Positions 62,627 to 64,000 of a DNA stretch of 64,000 nucleotides are shown piece after piece (position 1 is the stretch's first letter; every line of letters starts with the position of its first letter). The DNA is taken from positions 1 to 64,000 of the forward strand of contig NZ_SZNM01000003.1 of assembly GCF_005870085.1 (NCBI RefSeq), in the 5' to 3' direction. Made by a program: the position numbers and the translations under genes. The notes below the pieces were generated by a model. The model was given only the letters and a program-made list of their open reading frames with translations. It had not been told where the DNA came from and ran no database searches. Source of the stretch: Aquibacillus sediminis. GTDB taxonomy: Bacteria > Bacillota > Bacilli > Bacillales > Amphibacillaceae.

Positions 62627-63205
62627 TTAGGCAAACACTGTTACCCCAACATAAATACCAGCTAAAAAGATCGTGACGATCACAATAATATGGAATATAA
62701 TCCAAGCCCAACGCCCATAGCGAAAAGCATCGGCAGTAATTGGTTTTCGCAATTGTGCTGGAATTATTTTTCCACCTAATAGCTCAAACAACAAATAATA
62801 AATCCACCATAATGTATAGCTGTCCCATAAATCCCATTCGGCTTCAAATTTAAAAATGGATGTCCCTTTTAAAATTACTTCCCCTAAAACTCCCATATGA
62901 ATAACAGCCCAATAAAATGGTATCTTCCAAACCCATTTTTCTGGACTATATCGGACACTAAACATCACGATAAACGGAATTAGTGTCGATATTAATCCAT
63001 ATGGTAAACGGAGATCGCCGTGCAAGACATTATTCGGATACGTGTAAAATCCTGAGATAATAAACAAATAGCATAATAAATTAGCCGATACCATACTGAT
63101 AAGGAATAATAACCCATAGCTTTTGAAATCAATTCGAATAAAAAATAAACAACCTAAACTTGCTGCGACGATCATCGTTAGCATAAAAATCGCTTCCATA
63201 GACAT
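62627..63205 (-). CDS. CBO0543-like integral membrane protein
   Basis: 192 residues with five to six membrane segments, including IFMLTMIVAASLGCLFFIRI, YGLISTLIPFIVMFSVRYSP and IIFHIIVIVTIFLAGIYVGV. The pattern SPEKWVWKIPFYWAVIHMG and WWIYYLLFELLGGKII recalls the CBO0543 family of spore-former membrane proteins, function unknown. The ribosome binding site before ATG 63205 is poor (GTGGTGACTAATC), so translation may be weak or the start different. Confidence 0.7.
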   Translation of the reverse strand: MSMEAIFMLTMIVAASLGCLFFIRIDFKSYGLLFLISMVSANLLCYLFIISGFYTYPNNVLHGDLRLPYGLISTLIPFIVMFSVRYSPEKWVWKIPFYWAVIHMGVLGEVILKGTSIFKFEAEWDLWDSYTLWWIYYLLFELLGGKIIPAQLRKPITADAFRYGRWAWIIFHIIVIVTIFLAGIYVGVTVFA

Positions 63206-63290
63206 TGATTAGTCACCACAGTTTTTTTAGGTTAGTTTGTCCTAGTTTCCATACATTATCTACATTTTACAAACAACGGTAAAAAGAAAA

Positions 63291-63318
63291 GAGATTACAA
63301 AGTGACTTTGTAATCTCC
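63291..63318. terminator. terminator after the YjcZ gene
   Basis: GAGATTACAAAGT / ACTTTGTAATCTC, a perfect 13-bp stem with a 2-base gap, flanked by A- and T-rich runs on both sides. Confidence 0.85.
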
Positions 63319-63351
63319 TTTTCTTTGCTGTCTAAACTGTTGCATTATTTA

Positions 63352-63456
63352 TTAATAGCCAAATCCACCTACATAAGATGTTCCTACGATGATTAGAAGG
63401 ATAAACAACACAACGATTAACGCAAATCCTCCGCCATAACCGTATCCTGCACTCAT
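63352..63456 (-). CDS. YjcZ family sporulation peptide
   Basis: 34 residues: [20 protein letters not shown] and then [15 protein letters not shown] Gly/Tyr-rich head, one membrane helix and a Gly-Phe-Tyr end are the hallmark of YjcZ/YhbV-type small proteins of Bacillus spore formers. AAAGGAGG lies eight bases before ATG 63456. The longer open frame upstream runs through a REP copy and is not real. Confidence 0.88.
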   Translation of the reverse strand: MSAGYGYGGGFALIVVLFILLIIVGTSYVGGFGY

Positions 63457-63555
63457 CAGTTTAGCCTCCTTTTTAGATGATACACTACTACTATATGTGT
63501 CGCACGGAGAACTGACTGGGCGAGTATCTAGATTCACCAAAAATGGGCGATTTCT

Positions 63556-63614
63556 GGGACAAGGGGACAGGTTCACTGTCCCACAGTGGGACAAGTGCCC
63601 TGTCCCCTTGTCCC
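63556..63614. repeat. REP/BIME-like repeat, copy 14
   Basis: GGGACAAGGGGACAGGTTCA CTGTCCC, three bases, GGGACAAGTGCCCTGTCCCC TTGTCCC. It is the most compact two-half copy and lies just after the SDR stop codon. Confidence 0.9.
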
Positions 63615-63617
63615 ACT

Positions 63618-64000
63618 TCATTTCATGGTAAAGCCTCCGTCGACGATCATCGTTTGGCCGGTAATGAAATTTGCCCATTCGCTTGCAAAAAATAGAACAG
63701 TTCCTGTAATATCCTCTGGTCTGGCAATGCGTCTTAACGGTGTTTGACTGATGATACCTTCCTTAACTTCCTCTTTTGTATGGCGGCTTGCATCGGTTGG
63801 ATAGACAATGCCTGGTGCGACGCAATTCACTGTAATGCCAAACGATCCAAGATCAGCCGCCAAGTTTTGCGAATAAGATAAGACAGCACCTTTTGCCGTA
63901 TTGTAATCGTGGTAGGGTACGACTGGTCGATAGACTAAATTACTTACCATGTTGACGATTCGACCAGCGCCGTTTGCTTTCATGTGCGGAATCACATGTT
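63618..64000 (-). CDS. SDR family oxidoreductase (3' part)
   Basis: The last 127 or so residues of a classical short-chain dehydrogenase; the 5' part lies beyond the window. Visible are [11 protein letters not shown] (catalytic Ser), [20 protein letters not shown] (Tyr-x3-Lys), [13 protein letters not shown] and the C-terminal [15 protein letters not shown]. It reduces or oxidises an alcohol/ketone with NAD(P). Similar to 3-oxoacyl-ACP reductase-like enzymes, substrate unknown. Confidence 0.92.
   Translation of the reverse strand, partial: HVIPHMKANGAGRIVNMVSNLVYRPVVPYHDYNTAKGAVLSYSQNLAADLGSFGITVNCVAPGIVYPTDASRHTKEEVKEGIISQTPLRRIARPEDITGTVLFFASEWANFITGQTMIVDGGFTMK

Noticed and set aside
63457-63678. 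108-residue frame upstream of the YjcZ peptide
   Set aside because: It runs through REP copy 14 into the SDR gene on another frame; only the last 34 residues are a known family with its own ribosome binding site.
1-64000. CRISPR array or cas genes
   Set aside because: No run of regularly spaced identical repeats with unique spacers and no Cas protein were seen. The repeated GGGACA palindromes are dispersed, not arrayed.

Overview
The window is chromosomal DNA from a low-GC, endospore-forming member of the Bacillaceae. The evidence is the 5' end of a Bacillus-type 16S rRNA gene, a CotY/CotZ coat protein, a YheC/YheD coat-associated protein, a YjcZ peptide, strong AGGAGG-type ribosome binding sites and AT-rich sigma-A promoters. 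The 16S fragment resembles moderately halophilic genera such as Gracilibacillus or Oceanobacillus, but genus placement is a guess.

Layout. 1-1000: start of an rRNA operon read leftwards, its tandem promoters and a pile of degenerate repeats. 1-11 kb: cyanase, a two-domain isoprenoid synthase, a PD-(D/E)XK protein, two chemoreceptors, a HAD phosphatase and an EAL phosphodiesterase. 11-15 kb: a ppx-ppk polyphosphate operon. 15.7-18.6 kb: a YjiH-type membrane protein and malic enzyme. 19-30 kb: an aromatic-acid island. It holds 3-hydroxybenzoate 6-hydroxylase, gentisate dioxygenase, a DinB-fold protein (probable maleylpyruvate isomerase) and fumarylpyruvate hydrolase, divergent from an IclR regulator. 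Next to it lies a second operon (frameshifted SLC13 carrier, TRAP DctP-DctQ-DctM, second IclR). Together these give uptake and degradation of 3-hydroxybenzoate or gentisate to pyruvate and fumarate, and malic enzyme lies close by. 30-34 kb: a broken chimera, then a GH3 glycosidase divergent from an AraC regulator. 34-47 kb: YetF, Mn catalase, hydrolase, MFS exporter, coat protein, LysM amidase, a Gate-domain transporter with an amidohydrolase, a MetE-like methyltransferase and a LysR regulator. 47.5-56 kb: beta-glucuronidase divergent from an AraC regulator, then decayed GH27 and GH127 genes, the latter split by a TnpB-only IS605-type element. 56-64 kb: spore and hypothetical genes, htpX behind a yybP-ykoY (Mn2+) riboswitch, a tRNA cluster with one degenerate member, membrane proteins and a truncated SDR gene.

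Two repeat families dominate the intergenic space. One is a GGGACA...TGTCCC REP/BIME-like palindrome (14 copies found by eye), often at gene 3' ends and sometimes forming the last codons. The other is a 125-175 bp element bounded by TTTAT on both sides. TTTAT is also the pentamer beside the TnpB element, which suggests a non-autonomous IS200/IS605-derived family. Several genes carry frameshifts (SLC13, the membrane/MBL chimera, a 57-codon small gene, GH27). All coordinates, translations and alignments were made by eye; no database search was possible.
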